From Saprospiraceae bacterium (GTDB taxonomy: Bacteria; Bacteroidota; Bacteroidia; Chitinophagales; Saprospiraceae), in assembly GCA_025055285.1 (NCBI GenBank), contig JANWXM010000001.1:248001-312000 (forward strand): DNA of 64,000 nucleotides, given 5' to 3'. Made by a program: the position numbers and the translations under genes. Below the pieces are notes generated by a model, which saw only the letters and a list, made by a program, of their open reading frames with translations, was not told the DNA's origin and searched no databases. The number at the start of each line of letters is the position of its first letter. The stretch's first letter is position 1. Positions 62,901-64,000 of this stretch are shown in pieces.

Positions 62901-63497
62901 CTAACTGCCCTAAAGCAAATTTGCAATCACCCGGCACAGTACCTGAAAAAAGGACTTCCAGAGCCAAGTCTATCTGGCAAAGCCCAGCGCTTGCTCGAGC
63001 TCCTCGACGAAATTTTGGCTGCCGGCGAGAAGGCGCTCATCTTTACCCAATACCGCGAAATGGGCGATCTACTCGTGCCCATGTTGCGCAATACACTAGG
63101 GCTCGACGTGCCCTTCCTTCACGGCGGTTGCACGCGTGAGCAACGCGACCAGATGGTCGAACAATTCCAAAAGCATCATGCTACACGCGTCCTCTTGCTT
63201 AGCCTTAAGGCGGGCGGTATAGGCCTAAACCTTACGGCTGCAACTAACGTCATTCATTACGACCTGTGGTGGAATCCCGCTGTAGAGGCACAGGCTACCG
63301 ACCGCGCCTATCGCATCGGCCAGGAGCGCAATGTCCTTGTCCATCGCCTCATCACTCAAGGCACTCTAGAGGAAAAAATTGACCAGATGATCCAAAGAAA
63401 AAAAGAGCTGGCTGACCTTACAGTAACTGTAGGCGAAAAATGGCTAGGCGAGTTATCTAATGACGAACTGCGCGAGGTGGTGCAATTAAGCCACTGA
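59907..63497 (+). CDS. SWIM zinc-finger / SNF2-family helicase
   Basis: The 1196-aa protein combines two parts. The N-terminal part carries TYGNTWWGRRWLEALKGID and a SWIM finger CSCPDWVVPCKH (142-153), as in SWIM proteins that elsewhere lie beside a separate SNF2 gene. The C-terminal half is a Swi2/Snf2 ATPase with DDMGLGKTVQVI (about 753), VVPTTLLTNWVNEI, VLDEAQNIKN, MTGTPVENRLSEYYSIFEF, FLLRRVKTDKNIINDLPEK and the helicase-C motifs LSLKAGGIGLNLTAA and ATDRAYRIGQ. It should be a DNA-translocating motor. The ATG at 59907 is isolated on plus strand. Confidence 0.92.
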   Translation: MSYDYFKKPPAPEAVEGATNKTYGNTWWGRRWLEALKGIDHSNRLARGKIYANKGLVKQLEIKDGSISAFVQGTAPEPYEVSLRIPWFNEGHRRRTVKLVTKNPIFLSKLLNRELPPELEEELRKSGVHLFPRRWQEISGMCSCPDWVVPCKHMAAVLYVVANEIDKNPFLIFDLHNFDLLEALEKRGVSQSAVSEVNAAQAAALQQDIEHTIDEEFVWDEAALEALDFSKIPPNCSDDLLRLLSEKPVFYPEGDFKKILASVYRALRRQPDSQPEPLTAEEHHWLMAAESAMIVQDSRTGAFWGGLLLDQQGETLLDCETEAQWVNFWERLSMADLALCSPKLRSMHMVYQFARQLALRGAFVPQLIEVSETEYRIRYVPALLNEAVRSVFEKVKKWTAPGLLTYVDETGQTAEPTEADALIALIALFLRYFIAESTQKIREESPGSIPEWFLTGHTMAFENFEQREYPKAIQLWLNRFFIAEKRYVPVFEVRDDPQTLEFEVRVSIEDRDNSIRPLIPLKHIFNKKQYDEMRLEVLSDLANVVEFFPPLAQHINSKGATAMRFHAQDFPAVLFDMLPIIRLLGIRVMLPRSLRRLSRPHLSMKLTSKGQVNGKGLLSFAQIIHFQWQVALGGKILTPEEFVQMARRMRGIVRLNHAYVFLDEYEVAALLNQLENAPEPSPMQLLQIALTERYQGARVFLEEELRRQIEVLLKPEAVPLPEGLTAQLRPYQQRGYEWLYKNIRLGVGSLIADDMGLGKTVQVITALLRMREDGALDQTKKALVVVPTTLLTNWVNEIHKFAPSLRYALYHGPDRSWERLNGAEVVLTTYGILRTDVEKINEHPLSIVVLDEAQNIKNADAAQTKAAKKLNAPLRIAMTGTPVENRLSEYYSIFEFINSGLLGSPSEFLQELARPIETERNHEALERFRKITSPFLLRRVKTDKNIINDLPEKIETNQYCLLTPEQAALYQSAVEEMLQQIAREDEKDIRRQGLVLKMLTALKQICNHPAQYLKKGLPEPSLSGKAQRLLELLDEILAAGEKALIFTQYREMGDLLVPMLRNTLGLDVPFLHGGCTREQRDQMVEQFQKHHATRVLLLSLKAGGIGLNLTAATNVIHYDLWWNPAVEAQATDRAYRIGQERNVLVHRLITQGTLEEKIDQMIQRKKELADLTVTVGEKWLGELSNDELREVVQLSH

Positions 63498-63969
63498 TTT
63501 ACATCAATTGAGCGCTCTCTTTCCTTCGAAGAAAGCATAGAAAGCCTCAACCGCATCTCTTCTCTTGGTTTGTATGAGCTTGTTTCACAGCGAAGAGCAG
63601 AACCTGCTACGTATCAGCCCTCTGGATTATCCGACCGATAAACAGGGTGCCTTTTCGTAAGTCCGTAAAATCGCTTATTGCAACTATTTGCCTATTTTAT
63701 CGCGAAGGTGAAAGAATTGGCAAGGCTATACCTTCGGGCAAGAAAACGCGTTTCCTCTCTTAATTTGGGAAACATAGCTGGGCGGAAGGGATAGCCTCTG
63801 GCAACTAGATTTAGTTTTTGCCATTCGGCTAATGCGCGCAAGCGCGTTAGTTGCCCATGAAGGGAATTGCCTATATCCTCTTTTTTGGAGAATTTCTGAA
63901 CTTTTACAGTAAGAACTCGTTTTGCCTGCCATTAGAGGACTGAGACTTGCCAAAAGGTTTTGCGCCAAT
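63498..63969. other. Intergenic region after the SNF2 gene
   Basis: About 470 bp with no supported gene. An imperfect hairpin with TTCGAA core (about 63519-63535) lies near the helicase stop and a bulged GC-rich hairpin lies at 63828-63850. A minus-strand frame (63726-63968) lacks protein-like composition. Confidence 0.4.
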
Positions 63970-64000
63970 ATGCGACGACTTCGAATCTGGCTCTTATTTC
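63970..64000 (+). CDS. Possible start of a further gene, cut by window edge
   Basis: From an ATG at 63970 ten codons read MRRLRIWLLF, basic then hydrophobic, as in the beginning of a signal peptide or TM helix. The frame stays open to the window end. Only the context supports it. Confidence 0.3.
   Translation, partial: MRRLRIWLLF

Noticed and set aside
63726-63968. 80-codon minus-strand frame near the window end
   Set aside because: Random-like composition; no motif.

Overview
The window looks like a chromosomal segment of a member of the Bacteroidota. Five secreted proteins end in a type IX secretion (T9SS) C-terminal sorting domain. Several genes are preceded by the Bacteroidota -7 element TAnnTTTG, and most starts lack a Shine-Dalgarno sequence. 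Several families (SMUG2-type UDG, DUF4350, CarboxypepD_reg-like, the 69-aa GEFRGTC membrane protein, 37-kDa nucleoid protein) are typical of the phylum. Genus or order cannot be fixed from the sequence. I see no rRNA, tRNA, CRISPR array, insertion sequence, prophage or plasmid module; the content is mostly housekeeping plus envelope and secretion genes.

Layout. 1-7.5 kb: a truncated one-TM protein, a SMUG2-type uracil-DNA glycosylase, a CarboxypepD_reg-like secreted protein and a GT4 glycosyltransferase on the minus strand; then lolD, a lipoprotein alkaline phosphatase and a 37-kDa nucleoid-associated protein on plus; then a minus-strand lipoprotein. 7.6-14.5 kb: a small membrane protein and a Gfo/Idh/MocA oxidoreductase face a minus-strand block of PBP1A, DUF4350 protein, MoxR ATPase and YidD. 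14.6-24 kb, mainly minus: M36 metalloprotease with PA domain and T9SS tail, 2Fe-2S ferredoxin, CPA2 antiporter with RCK domain, M43-type metalloprotease with T9SS tail, and a small Cys-rich membrane protein. 24.4-33 kb, plus: NhaD antiporter, a lipoprotein methyltransferase translationally coupled to a site-2-protease/CBS protein, a UvrD-like helicase-nuclease, YceI, and a T9SS protein with a GATase/ThuA-like fold. 33-42.7 kb: FkbM methyltransferase, isoaspartyl peptidase, RarA, a RibF-GT2 fusion, a pseudouridine synthase, then a sugar cassette of rfbC, DegT aminotransferase and PglD/NeuD-like acetyltransferase. 42.8-49.2 kb, plus: VWA protein, rpsU with a strong Shine-Dalgarno, Xer recombinase, acyl-CoA dehydrogenase, metallo-beta-lactamase-fold hydrolase, heptose-kinase-like PfkB enzyme and a T9SS protein, several joined by ATGA overlaps. 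49.4-64 kb: NusB, RecF with a small outer-membrane protein, a 1928-aa metalloprotease carrying 18 PKD domains, a PagL-like lipid A deacylase, and a SWIM-SNF2 helicase.

Themes. Cell-envelope building (PBP1A, LolD, PagL-like, RfbC/DegT, GT4, GT2, FkbM, heptose kinase), T9SS-exported proteolysis (M36, M43 and M12B-like enzymes), ion homeostasis (NhaD, CPA2) and DNA repair (UDG, UvrD-like, RarA, RecF, SNF2) dominate. I found no obvious new defence or mobile system. The observations most worth a second look are the RibF-glycosyltransferase fusion, the nine alternating PKD pairs, the strong Shine-Dalgarno at rpsU, and the lipoprotein methyltransferase coupled to a site-2 protease. All calls rest on reading the sequence and on family knowledge; no search was run.
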